The notes beneath the pieces are model-generated. The model saw nothing but the letters and a program-made list of their open reading frames with translations. It was not told the DNA's origin and ran no database searches. 52,009 nucleotides of DNA, taken from NCBI GenBank assembly GCA_028875245.1, contig JAPPEU010000015.1:1-52009 (forward strand), written 5' to 3'. Shown here piece after piece: positions 42,063 through 50,663 of this stretch (positions are counted from its first letter, which is position 1; each line of letters starts with the position of its first letter). The DNA is from Chloroflexota bacterium (GTDB taxonomy: Bacteria > Chloroflexota > Anaerolineae > Aggregatilineales > Phototrophicaceae). The position numbers were made by a program, and so were the translations under genes.

Positions 42063-43781
42063 ATGATTGTCGAAAGAACGAGATTGGTCGCGCCTTATGG
42101 CGGCGAGTTGGTTGATTTGCTTGTCCCCCGGGAAGAATTGGTGGAGCAATCCGCCTATGCTTATTCATTGCCTTATATTCAGGTAAGTCCGCGCGTCGAA
42201 TGCGACCTGGAGTTGCTGGCGGTGGGCGCCTTTTCTCCCTTGCGCGGCTTCATGAATGAGGCGGATTTTCGCAGCGTCCTGGATACCATGCGGCTGGCCG
42301 ATGGCAGGCTGTTCCCGATGCCGATCACATTGCCCGTTGACGCGAATGCGGAAATCCACCCGGGCGCCGATATCGCTCTGCGCAACCGGAAGAACAACAT
42401 CCTCGCCATTCTCGCTGTCGAGGAGCGCTACGAGTGGGATTTGGAGGAGACGGCGACAAAGGTATTCGGCAAGTTCGACACCCGCCACCCGATCATCGCC
42501 GAGATGCATCGCTGGGGCAAGGTCAATATCGCCGGGGCGCTGCGCGTGCTCCGGCTGCCGCCCCATTTAGACTTCGCTGAGCTCCGCCGCACGCCGGCCG
42601 AAACGCGCGCCGTCCTGGAAAGTTACGGTCACGAAAATGTCGTCGCCTTTCAAACGCGCAATCCCTTGCATCGCGTTCACGAAGCGCTCACGAAACGGGC
42701 CGCCGCAAATGTCGATGGCGTCTTGCTTCTGCATCCAGTAGTTGGCATGACCCAGCCGGGCGATGTCGATCACTATACGCGCGTGCGCGTCTACAAGACC
42801 TTGATCGATAATTATTATGAAGAAGACCGCAGCCTCCTTTCGCTGCTGCCGCTGGCGATGCGCATGGCCGGCCCGCGGGAAGCCGTCTGGCACGCCATCA
42901 TCCGGCGCAACTATGGGGCCAATCATCTGATCGTCGGGCGCGACCACGCAGGCCCCGGTCCCGATTCCAAAGGCGAACCATTCTACGGCCCCTATGACGC
43001 CCAGGACATGGTGATGCAATACGCTGAAGAAATCGGCGTCAAGCCGGCGCCCTTCACCGAGATGGTCTATCTTGAAGACGATGACCGATACGAAGAGAAT
43101 TCAAAACTGCCGAAGGGCGCCAGGGTGCGCAAAATCTCCGGCACGCAGGTGCGTGAGAATTATCTTGGCCGCGGCGTCCCGCTTCCAGCCTGGTTCTCGC
43201 GCCCGGAAGTGGCGAGAATCCTGGCGGACAGCTACCCGCCTCGTCATCGCCGGGGCCTCTGCTTGTGGCTCACCGGTTTGAGCGGCTCGGGCAAATCGAC
43301 TACGGCCGAGCAGATCGTCAACCTCTTGCTGGAGCTGGGGCGCAACGTCACCGTGCTGGATGGCGATGTGGTGCGGACGCATCTCTCCAAGGGGCTTGGC
43401 TTCAGCAAGGCGGATCGCGATACCAACATTCGGCGGATCGGCTACGTGGCCAGCGAGATTGTGCGGCATGGCGGCATGGTCATCTGCGCCGCCATCAGCC
43501 CCTACCGCGCCACGCGCGAAGATGTTCGCAACATGGTCGGCGAAGGCTTCATGGAAATTCACATGGCGACGCCGCTGGAATACGTCGAAGCGCAGGATGT
43601 CAAGGGCTTGTACGCCAAGGCGCGCCGCGGTGAAATCACCGGTTTCACCGGCATCGACGATCCTTACGAACCGCCGCTGAATCCACAATTCACATTGACG
43701 GCGGAAAACACCAGCGCGGCCGCTAACGCTCGTCTGGTCGTCGATCGCTTGATCGAGCTGGGTTACGTGCTCGCTGATTAG
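42063..43781 (+). CDS. sat-cysC: Bifunctional sulfate adenylyltransferase / adenylylsulfate kinase
   Basis: A 572-residue fusion. The N-terminal PUA-like and ATP sulfurylase domains (about 1-385) have QTRNPLHRVH (Gln197 onward) and GRDHAGPG, which bind ATP and sulfate. The C-terminal APS kinase domain (about 395-572) has Walker A GLSGSGKST (about 405-413), LDGDVVRTHL and FTGIDDPYEPP. It activates sulfate to APS and then PAPS in the cytoplasm for assimilation or sulfation. GGAG eight bases before the ATG at 42063 fixes the start. No sulfate transporter or PAPS reductase gene is nearby. Such sulfurylase-kinase fusions occur in Chloroflexota and a few other phyla. Confidence 0.95.
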   Translation: MIVERTRLVAPYGGELVDLLVPREELVEQSAYAYSLPYIQVSPRVECDLELLAVGAFSPLRGFMNEADFRSVLDTMRLADGRLFPMPITLPVDANAEIHPGADIALRNRKNNILAILAVEERYEWDLEETATKVFGKFDTRHPIIAEMHRWGKVNIAGALRVLRLPPHLDFAELRRTPAETRAVLESYGHENVVAFQTRNPLHRVHEALTKRAAANVDGVLLLHPVVGMTQPGDVDHYTRVRVYKTLIDNYYEEDRSLLSLLPLAMRMAGPREAVWHAIIRRNYGANHLIVGRDHAGPGPDSKGEPFYGPYDAQDMVMQYAEEIGVKPAPFTEMVYLEDDDRYEENSKLPKGARVRKISGTQVRENYLGRGVPLPAWFSRPEVARILADSYPPRHRRGLCLWLTGLSGSGKSTTAEQIVNLLLELGRNVTVLDGDVVRTHLSKGLGFSKADRDTNIRRIGYVASEIVRHGGMVICAAISPYRATREDVRNMVGEGFMEIHMATPLEYVEAQDVKGLYAKARRGEITGFTGIDDPYEPPLNPQFTLTAENTSAAANARLVVDRLIELGYVLAD

Positions 43782-43821
43782 CGCTGCGGCCTCTCGATCA
43801 TACTGCCGCGGATGCCGCGTT

Positions 43822-46806
43822 TCACGCTGCCGAGGCATCCAGCTTCAGGACACGGCGGAATACCCACTTTTCGACTTCCACAAAGAGCAAGACAAATATG
43901 CCCGCCGCTATGCTCACGAGCACATGGCTCATATCCAGCGCGGTCGTATCGAACAGCGCTTGCACGAAGGGAACATAGACGACAATCAGCTGCAGCAAGA
44001 AGGTGGATAGCACCGCCCAGAACAAGAGCATGTTGCCTTTGAAGCCGGCCTGCCAAAATGTACTGCGGTCGCCGGCGTGAATGGCCATTACCTGAAACAT
44101 CTGGGTGAACGCGAGCACAGTAAAGGCGATCGTCCGCGGGACGCGCTCGGCTTGGTCCAGCAGGTGGCGGCCGGGGTCTTTTGCCCCTTCATGCTCTTCC
44201 AGGAATCCAGCGCCCGCTTCCATCTCAGCCGCGCCCAGGAAGGCCAGTTTTTCTTGCGCCGTCCACTCGTCCCAAGTTTCGGGCACGGCTTCTTCCCCCG
44301 CCAGATCCACGACGGCTTCCCGCTCCAGGCGCTCCAAGCCCAGCGACGGCGCGCTGGCGTCCAGGCCAATCGTGCTGTATCCCCAGACATAGCTGATCAG
44401 CGTCAGGATGGCAATCAGAATCCCCACCAAAACGATGTGGATGCCGGCGCCACCGGCAAAGATGCTTTCGTTGGTCGGCCTGGGCCGCCGATTCATCACG
44501 CCTTTTTCCGCCGGTTCAAAGCCCAAAGCGATGGCTGGCAAGCCGTCGGTCACGAGGTTGATCCAAAGTATCTGAATGGCGAGCAAGGGAATCGGCAAGT
44601 TGATCAACAAGGCGACAAACATCACCAGGATCTCGCCGACATTGGAACTCAGCATGTACTTGATAAACTTCTTGATGTTGTCGTAAATCGCGCGGCCTTC
44701 TTCGATCGCCGCCACGATTGAGCGAAAGTTGTCATCGGTGAGGATCATCTCCGAGGCGCCCTTGCTGACATCGGCGCCGGTGATGCCCATGGCCACGCCA
44801 ATATCGGCCTGCTTGAGCGCCGGGGCATCGTTGACGCCGTCGCCCGTCATCGCCACAATATTGTTCTGATTCTGCAGCACTTGCACGAGCCGCAATTTGT
44901 GCGCCGGCGATACGCGCGCGAAACATGATGTCCCCCGCGCCGCCGCCTCCAGCTCGTCATCCTTCAGCTTGTCAAGTTCGCTGCCGGTAATCGCCCTATC
45001 TCCCTCAGCGATAATGCCGAGGTCGCGGGCGATCGCTTCCGCCGTCAAGACGTGGTCGCCGGTGATCATAATGGTGCGGATGCCGGCTTCACGGGCGCGC
45101 TGCACAGCGACCTTCGCTTCCGGGCGCGCCGGGTCGAGAATGCCGATCAGCCCAATCAATTCCAACCCGCGTTCGATCTCGTCAGTGATTTGCTCCGGCA
45201 GCGAGCCCAAGGGGCGCCAGGCGATGCCCAGGACGCGCAGCCCATCGTTTGCCATCGAGTCGACGCGCTCCTGCCAAGCCATCCGCTGGCTCTCGCTCAG
45301 GTCGACGACATCGTCCGGGGTCTGCTCGCTCGCCGACCATTCGATCAAGCGGTCAGGCGCTCCCTTGGTGATGGCGACATACTCGGCGTCGGGGAAGAGC
45401 TGCTTGGCCGCATCGCCCAGCACATGATGCACCGTCGTCATCGCCTTGCGCTCGCTGCTGAAGGGCAATTCCGCCACGCGGGGCATGTCCTTCTCAAGCC
45501 GCTCCCGCGTGAAGCCGATCTTTTGCGCCGCGACCAGCAGCGCCGCTTCCGTGCTGTCACCCACGACTTTGACCTGATCTGTACTGTCGACAGTTTCCAG
45601 ATAGACGTTCGTGGAGAGCGCCATCGCTTTCAACATTCTTTGCGCTGCTAAATCGTTTTTCGCGTCAACTGGCTTGCCCAGGTTGGCCGGGTCCTGCGTG
45701 CCGAGGGAAACGAGATTGCCTTCGGGGCTGTAGCCGGTGCCCTCGACGCGGATGTCGTCGTGGCGCGGCAAAACCAAATACGTCGCCGTCATCTCGTTTT
45801 TGGTCAGCGTGCCGGTTTTGTCGGAACAAATGACATTGACCGAGCCGAGCGTCTCCACCGCGGGCAACCGGCGAATCAGAGCGTTGCGCTTGACCATGCG
45901 GTTCGCGCCCAAGGACAGGCCAATCGTGACGAGCGCCGGCAGGCCTTCGGGCACGGCGGCAACCGCCAGACTGATGGCGATCAGGAACATTTGCTCAGCC
46001 GGGATGCCCTGCACCCAGAAGCCAACGATGAAGACGATCGCGACCACGATCAAGGCGGCGGTGGCGAGGATTTTGCCCAGATGATTCAGGCGGCGTTGCA
46101 GCGGCGTCGTGCCTTCCTCCACTTGCATCAGCATGGTCGCTATGTTGCCGATTTCGGTGCGCAGCCCCGTATTCGTCACGACCATCTCGCCGCGCCCATA
46201 ATTGACCGAGGTGCCCATATAGGCCATGTTCCTGCGGTCGCCCAGCGGGATCGCGTCTTGCGCAGCGATGGCGTCGGTCGCCTTCTCCACCGGGACTGAT
46301 TCGCCGGTTAACGCCGCTTCTTCAATTTGCAGGTTGATCGATTCGATGAGACGGCCATCGGCGGGGATGCGGTCGCCTTCGCCGATCAGAACGATATCGC
46401 CGGGGACGAGCTCTTCCGCGCTAATCTCATGGACTTGCGCGCCGCGCCGCACGCGAACCTGCGGCACTTGCAGGCGGCTCAAGACAGCCAGCGCCTGCTC
46501 GGCCTGGTACTCCTGATATATCCCGAGCATGGCGTTGAGCGCGACAATTGCCAATATGACGATGACGTCGGTCGCTTCGCCCAGCAGGGCCGATATAAAT
46601 GCGGCCACGATGAGGATGATCACCATGACATCGGTAAACTGTCCCAGGATGAGTTGCGCCCAATTGACGCCTTTGTCGGTCGGCAGGGCGTTTCTGCCAT
46701 ATTCCGCTTGCCGGGATGAGACAGCCGCCTCGTCCAGGCCCGCCGTCTTGTCTACGCCCAGCTCAAGAAGTGTCGCTTGAACATCCTGATGATAGGCCTC
46801 GGCCAT
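43822..46806 (-). CDS. P-type calcium-transporting ATPase (SERCA-like, P2 type)
   Basis: A 994-residue pump. The phosphorylated Asp329 lies in CSDKTGTLT, with TGES in the actuator domain, KGAPDRLIEW in the nucleotide domain and MTGDGVNDAPALKQADIG in the hinge. Calcium ligands of SERCA site II are present: PEGLP in M4, SSNVGEI in M5, NLVTDG in M6. The M8 glutamate of site I appears to be glutamine (FTQMFQ), as in plasma-membrane calcium pumps that move one ion per cycle. An acidic insertion of about 80 residues lies in the loop before M8. The ATG at 46806 is preferred over a GTG at 46854. It probably exports calcium. Confidence 0.93.
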   Translation of the reverse strand: MAEAYHQDVQATLLELGVDKTAGLDEAAVSSRQAEYGRNALPTDKGVNWAQLILGQFTDVMVIILIVAAFISALLGEATDVIVILAIVALNAMLGIYQEYQAEQALAVLSRLQVPQVRVRRGAQVHEISAEELVPGDIVLIGEGDRIPADGRLIESINLQIEEAALTGESVPVEKATDAIAAQDAIPLGDRRNMAYMGTSVNYGRGEMVVTNTGLRTEIGNIATMLMQVEEGTTPLQRRLNHLGKILATAALIVVAIVFIVGFWVQGIPAEQMFLIAISLAVAAVPEGLPALVTIGLSLGANRMVKRNALIRRLPAVETLGSVNVICSDKTGTLTKNEMTATYLVLPRHDDIRVEGTGYSPEGNLVSLGTQDPANLGKPVDAKNDLAAQRMLKAMALSTNVYLETVDSTDQVKVVGDSTEAALLVAAQKIGFTRERLEKDMPRVAELPFSSERKAMTTVHHVLGDAAKQLFPDAEYVAITKGAPDRLIEWSASEQTPDDVVDLSESQRMAWQERVDSMANDGLRVLGIAWRPLGSLPEQITDEIERGLELIGLIGILDPARPEAKVAVQRAREAGIRTIMITGDHVLTAEAIARDLGIIAEGDRAITGSELDKLKDDELEAAARGTSCFARVSPAHKLRLVQVLQNQNNIVAMTGDGVNDAPALKQADIGVAMGITGADVSKGASEMILTDDNFRSIVAAIEEGRAIYDNIKKFIKYMLSSNVGEILVMFVALLINLPIPLLAIQILWINLVTDGLPAIALGFEPAEKGVMNRRPRPTNESIFAGGAGIHIVLVGILIAILTLISYVWGYSTIGLDASAPSLGLERLEREAVVDLAGEEAVPETWDEWTAQEKLAFLGAAEMEAGAGFLEEHEGAKDPGRHLLDQAERVPRTIAFTVLAFTQMFQVMAIHAGDRSTFWQAGFKGNMLLFWAVLSTFLLQLIVVYVPFVQALFDTTALDMSHVLVSIAAGIFVLLFVEVEKWVFRRVLKLDASAA

Positions 46807-47108
46807 GCCATTCTCTCTAAGCGCAGTTCCCTGATCCGCCTCATGCCCCGCCACTGAGACATCTGCGCCATCTGTTTCGATGTCTGGATTTCAGTCTTTG
46901 ATATGCTTCGCCGCCTGGAATCACCTGTCTGCATTGTACCGCAATTTGACCACATGGCTTGATCTCGCTCGATTTTCGCTAATGCCGCCGGGCGGGCTCG
47001 CGGTCGGACATTTGCCCTGCCAGCGGCCGCTTTCGCCATTGCGAACAGGCTCTTTACTGTCTAGTATCGAATCGGAGACGTGACCGGTGGAGGATGGGAA
47101 CCACAAAG
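46807..47108. other. Divergent intergenic region between calcium ATPase and threonine aldolase
   Basis: About 300 bases of non-coding sequence must contain two divergent promoters. The aldolase side has GGTGGAGG at 47086-47093. I saw no riboswitch-like conserved blocks, hairpin with a T-tract or repeat, and no convincing promoter pair. The short open frames here show no coding signal. Confidence 0.4.
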
Positions 47109-48149
47109 ATGGATTACATTGACTTGAGAAGCGATACGGTTTCGCATCCGACGCCGGCAATGCGCGAAGCGATGGCCCGGGCGGCCGTCGGCGATGATGT
47201 CTACCACGACGACCCGACCGTGAACCAATTGGAGGCGGAAGCCGCCGCCAAGCTGGGGAAAGAGGCGGCCGTATTCGTCACCAGCGGTACGCAAGGCAAT
47301 CTTTGCGCGCTGCTTGCGCATTGTCAGCGCGGCGAATCCATCATCATCGGCGATACCTCCCACATTTTTCGCTATGAGCAGGGCGGCATGGCGCAGGTTG
47401 GCGGCATTGTCCCGCACACAGTTCCCGTACAGGCGGACGCCACCATGCGGCTATGCGACTTGGAAAACGCAATCAATCCCGACGATGAACATAAGCCGGT
47501 CACGCGATTGGTGGCGCTGGAAAACACCCATAATGCCGCCGGCGGCTTGCCAATTTCCGCCGAGTATACAGCCGAGGTCGCCGAGTTTGCCCGCCGCAAC
47601 CGGTTGATGCTGCATATCGACGGCGCCCGGATCTTCAACGCCGCCGCCGCTTTTGCCGTCGATGTCAAGGAACTGGTGGCGGGGGCGGATTCGGTGACCT
47701 TCTGCCTCTCCAAAGGGTTGTGCGCCCCGGTCGGCTCGGTATTGGCGGGGGAGCAAGATTTCATTCAGCGGGCCCGCCGGGCGCGGAAAGCCCTGGGTGG
47801 CAGCCTGCGCCAGGCCGGTGTGCTGGCCGCCGCCGGTTTGATCGGGCTGCAAGAAATGACCGATCGCCTGATTGGGGATCACCAAAACGCCCAGCTGCTT
47901 GCTGAAGGCTTGAGCGAATTTCCAGGTGTGCGCATTCTGAGCCAGAACACAAACTTCATCTATTTCTCGCTCGCGCCCGATGTGGAGATGACCCTGGATG
48001 AATTTGTCCGTGTGCTGCGTGAGGATTATAATATCCGTATGTCCCCCTATAGCGGAGAAAAGGGCGTGATCCGTCTGCGTACGCATTACTGGATTGATCG
48101 GCCCGCAATCGCAAAGATAGTGTCGGCGGTGAGTGCAATTCTTCCATGA
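47109..48149 (+). CDS. ltaE: Low-specificity L-threonine aldolase
   Basis: A 346-residue PLP enzyme of fold type I that splits L-threonine and allo-threonine into glycine and acetaldehyde. The N-terminus IDLRSDTVSHPTPAMREAM, VGDDVYHDDPTV, the VTSGTQGNL loop, Asp171 in HIDGAR and the cofactor lysine Lys202 in CLSKGLCAPVGS match the family. Two starts are possible. The ATG at 47094 touches GGAGG without spacing, so I prefer 47109, which gives the family N-terminus. Its stop overlaps the start of the next gene (ATGA). Confidence 0.95.
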   Translation: MDYIDLRSDTVSHPTPAMREAMARAAVGDDVYHDDPTVNQLEAEAAAKLGKEAAVFVTSGTQGNLCALLAHCQRGESIIIGDTSHIFRYEQGGMAQVGGIVPHTVPVQADATMRLCDLENAINPDDEHKPVTRLVALENTHNAAGGLPISAEYTAEVAEFARRNRLMLHIDGARIFNAAAAFAVDVKELVAGADSVTFCLSKGLCAPVGSVLAGEQDFIQRARRARKALGGSLRQAGVLAAAGLIGLQEMTDRLIGDHQNAQLLAEGLSEFPGVRILSQNTNFIYFSLAPDVEMTLDEFVRVLREDYNIRMSPYSGEKGVIRLRTHYWIDRPAIAKIVSAVSAILP

Positions 48150-48877
48150 TGCCCAATGCGCCATTCGATCCTTTGGCCGATGCGAAGGATCGATCACAGA
48201 GCGAACCCGAGACGGCGGAACCTGCCGAAGGACAGAACGAAGGAAGAAGCATCGCCATACCCGCGCAATATCGGGGCGCAAGCGATCCGCTCTTCGGCTT
48301 CATCATCGCGGCGGCGCTCAGCGTCGGCTTAACGCCCCTGCTGCCGGAGAGCGTCGAGTTGCGCTATGCGCTGGCTTGGGGCGCCTTGGCCGGCGTGAGC
48401 GTCCTCTCGTGGCTGCTCGGAAGCATGGAGCGCATCGGCCAGGAGCGGCCGGACAATCTGGGCTGGGGCTTGCTGTACGGCGTGCTGCTGGGCATACCCT
48501 TTCTTGTCTTCCTCGGTCAGCATGTATTGGCGCCGGCAACGGAGCAGCTGTTCCCCGCTATGACAGCCGGCAGTTTGCTCGCCTTCCTGGTTTTTGTCAT
48601 GCCTATCGCCGAGACCCTCTTTTTCCGCGGGCTCTTGCAAGGCCTGCTGCAATTCTGGATCGTCGGCCTGCTGGCGACGCTGTGGAATATCGTGCTTTTC
48701 TTTCCCGTGATGTGGGGGGCGATCACCGATTATCAAGTGATCGCGCTGGTTATCGTCATCCTTCTGCTCACTATGAATTTGCTCTACGTTTACGTGCGCA
48801 AGCGCAATGGTTTGGCGGCCGCCTGGATCTGTCAAATTGTGACCAACCTCATCATTCTGTATATCCCGTCGCTTTGA
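48146..48877 (+). CDS. CPBP-like integral membrane protein with incomplete active site
   Basis: A 243-residue protein with an acidic N-terminal tail (about 45 residues) and six to seven membrane segments. A CPBP-protease-like stretch reads PIAETLFFRGLLQG: the first glutamate and the arginine are in place, but the second glutamate of the EExxxR motif is a threonine. The two downstream histidine motifs of active CPBP proteases are not clearly present either. It may be an inactive relative. Its ATG overlaps the aldolase stop, so it is made from the same transcript. Confidence 0.65.
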   Translation: MMPNAPFDPLADAKDRSQSEPETAEPAEGQNEGRSIAIPAQYRGASDPLFGFIIAAALSVGLTPLLPESVELRYALAWGALAGVSVLSWLLGSMERIGQERPDNLGWGLLYGVLLGIPFLVFLGQHVLAPATEQLFPAMTAGSLLAFLVFVMPIAETLFFRGLLQGLLQFWIVGLLATLWNIVLFFPVMWGAITDYQVIALVIVILLLTMNLLYVYVRKRNGLAAAWICQIVTNLIILYIPSL

Positions 48878-48901
48878 GGCTTGGCTGCCTGCCACGCGCC
48901 G

Positions 48902-48935
48902 CAAACAAAAAAGCCGCGACGTTTTCGCCGCGGCT
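48902..48935 (-). terminator. Intrinsic terminator of the rhomboid gene
   Basis: AGCCGCG (48912-48918) and CGCGGCT (48929-48935) form a 7-bp GC-rich stem. On the minus strand TTTTTTGTTT follows directly. It lies 32 bases after the stop of the minus-strand rhomboid gene and just beyond the end of the convergent CPBP-like gene. Confidence 0.88.
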
Positions 48936-48966
48936 CCCAGGTTGCCTGTGAATTGTGTTGGACAAG

Positions 48967-49680
48967 TTACTCCGCCAGATGCTCCAGCGGGTCCGGCTTT
49001 GGCAGCGGTTTTACGAACCCGGCGAAGAAGATGAACAGCAAACCGGCCAGGAAGCCGCCGATATGCGCCCAATGCGCCACATCAGTCTCCACGCCGATCC
49101 AACCCACTTGCTGCAAGACATCCATCAATAGCCAGTAGCCCAGGAAGAGAAAAGCGGGCACATTCACCGACCAGACGAAGGGGCGGAAGAAGCCGAGCAT
49201 TGTCTTGACCTTGGCGTTGGGCCGCAGAACGAGAAAGCCGCCCATCACGCCGGCGATCGCGCCGCTCGCGCCGATCACCACGCCGGTATCCGTCACTGTG
49301 CAGACGGTGCTGCCCAGCGCGACATGCGCCAAAGTCGCCACGGCGCCGAAACCAAGATAAGCGAGCGCAAACTTAACGCTGCCCAGGTAGCGCTCGACCA
49401 GGCCGCCAAAGAGGAACAAGAACCACATATTGCCGAGAACATGACCCGCGCTGGCATGCAAGAACAAACTGCGGAACGCATCCAATCCGGTTGTTGAAAT
49501 TGGCTGCTCTCCGATTTTGCAAACCTCCAGGCCATAATTCTGCAAGGCAGCCTTGAGGAAGCCATCACACTTGGCGTCTACCGAAAGCTCCCAAAGGAAG
49601 ATCAGCAGATTGACCGCGATGATGATGACAGTTGCCTTGGGTATCTTTTTGTCCCGCGCAACCACCGTCAATGGAAACAT
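48967..49680 (-). CDS. Rhomboid family intramembrane serine protease (copy 1)
   Basis: A 237-residue protein with six to seven membrane segments. The catalytic dyad is Ser139 in GASGA and His206 in WAHIGGF, with the HASAGHVLGNMWFL motif in the second segment. Cys54 in the first external loop and Cys127 in the loop before the catalytic serine could form a disulfide. Rhomboids cut single-span membrane proteins within the bilayer. The ATG at 49680 has GGGCGGGG upstream. It follows a paralogous rhomboid gene on the same strand after 92 bases and has its own terminator. Confidence 0.93.
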   Translation of the reverse strand: MFPLTVVARDKKIPKATVIIIAVNLLIFLWELSVDAKCDGFLKAALQNYGLEVCKIGEQPISTTGLDAFRSLFLHASAGHVLGNMWFLFLFGGLVERYLGSVKFALAYLGFGAVATLAHVALGSTVCTVTDTGVVIGASGAIAGVMGGFLVLRPNAKVKTMLGFFRPFVWSVNVPAFLFLGYWLLMDVLQQVGWIGVETDVAHWAHIGGFLAGLLFIFFAGFVKPLPKPDPLEHLAE

Positions 49681-49772
49681 AGCCCCGCCCTTAACTTGCC
49701 TTGCCCCTATTACGTTATCACAAGCATTTTGTTTCGCGCAAGCCTGCTCGGCATCTCATCAGCGGCTGCCCC

Positions 49773-50456
49773 TCAAGGCGCGCGGGGCGGCTTGATGAAG
49801 AAAGAAAAGAGAAATATCAGCGCCAACCCGGTGATGAAGCCGCCGACATGGCCCCAATGAACATTGATCCGCGGCGCGACCGAACCCACCTGATTGAAGA
49901 ATTGCAAGAAGAACCAGTATACGAGATAGAGCCAGGCCGGTACATCGACATCGTAGCCGAACACTTTCAAAACGACGATCTTCGATTTGATGCGCGCCGT
50001 CGGGAAGAGGAAAAGGAATGCGCCGATAATGCCGGAGATGGCGCCGCTGGACCCCACCATATACTGCGGTTCGCTGCACAAGCCGCCGTCAAACAGCAGA
50101 TGGCCCAAATGTCCGCCAAAGCCGACGGCGAGATAAAAGACGAGAAAGCGCAGATGCCCCAGATGCTCCTCAATGCGGGCGCCGAAAACATAAAAAATGA
50201 TGATATTTGAGGTCAGGTGCACAAAGCTCATGTGCAGGAAGATGCTGCGCGCGCCGTCAATCAGCGTCTCGCTTAGCGGCTGCCTGTGCACGGCGCAGAC
50301 ATCCAGCGCGTACTGTCGGTAGACTTCCTCAAGCGCAAGACCACCGAGAAAGGCGTAGGTCAAAATGTAGATAAACGCCAGCACATTGGCGACGGTGACA
50401 AAAAAGGCGACATAAGGTCGGTAATTCGAAGTGCCGACGATTTTGTAGGGAATCAT
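49773..50456 (-). CDS. Rhomboid family intramembrane serine protease (copy 2)
   Basis: A 227-residue paralogue of the neighbouring rhomboid. Ser137 in GSSGA and His203 in WGHVGGF form the catalytic dyad, and HMSFVHLTSNIIIFY is the second-segment motif. As in the other copy, cysteines occur at positions 54 (LDVC) and 127 (GGLC). The ATG at 50456 is preferred; an in-frame start at 50483 would add a short cysteine-containing extension. It is the upstream gene of the pair and probably co-transcribed with copy 1. Confidence 0.92.
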   Translation of the reverse strand: MIPYKIVGTSNYRPYVAFFVTVANVLAFIYILTYAFLGGLALEEVYRQYALDVCAVHRQPLSETLIDGARSIFLHMSFVHLTSNIIIFYVFGARIEEHLGHLRFLVFYLAVGFGGHLGHLLFDGGLCSEPQYMVGSSGAISGIIGAFLFLFPTARIKSKIVVLKVFGYDVDVPAWLYLVYWFFLQFFNQVGSVAPRINVHWGHVGGFITGLALIFLFSFFIKPPRAP

Positions 50457-50663
50457 GACGCCGATCTCGCAGCAGACTGCCAACCCAGTGGCTCAACGGC
50501 AGCGAAGAAAACCCCCGCGCTTATATCAACTACCGGATTTCCTGCTCTCGCAAGCAGCCGAATCTATTGGAAAGCGTAGCACAAGAGATTGCCGCAAGGC
50601 AAATGCGGGCGAGAAGGGCAAACAGTCTGGGCTCGCGGCGGACGGCGGCTGGAGGGTGCGGCG

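Noticed and set aside
46855..47093. Glycine riboswitch sought upstream of threonine aldolase
   Set aside because: No conserved glycine-aptamer blocks could be found in the region.
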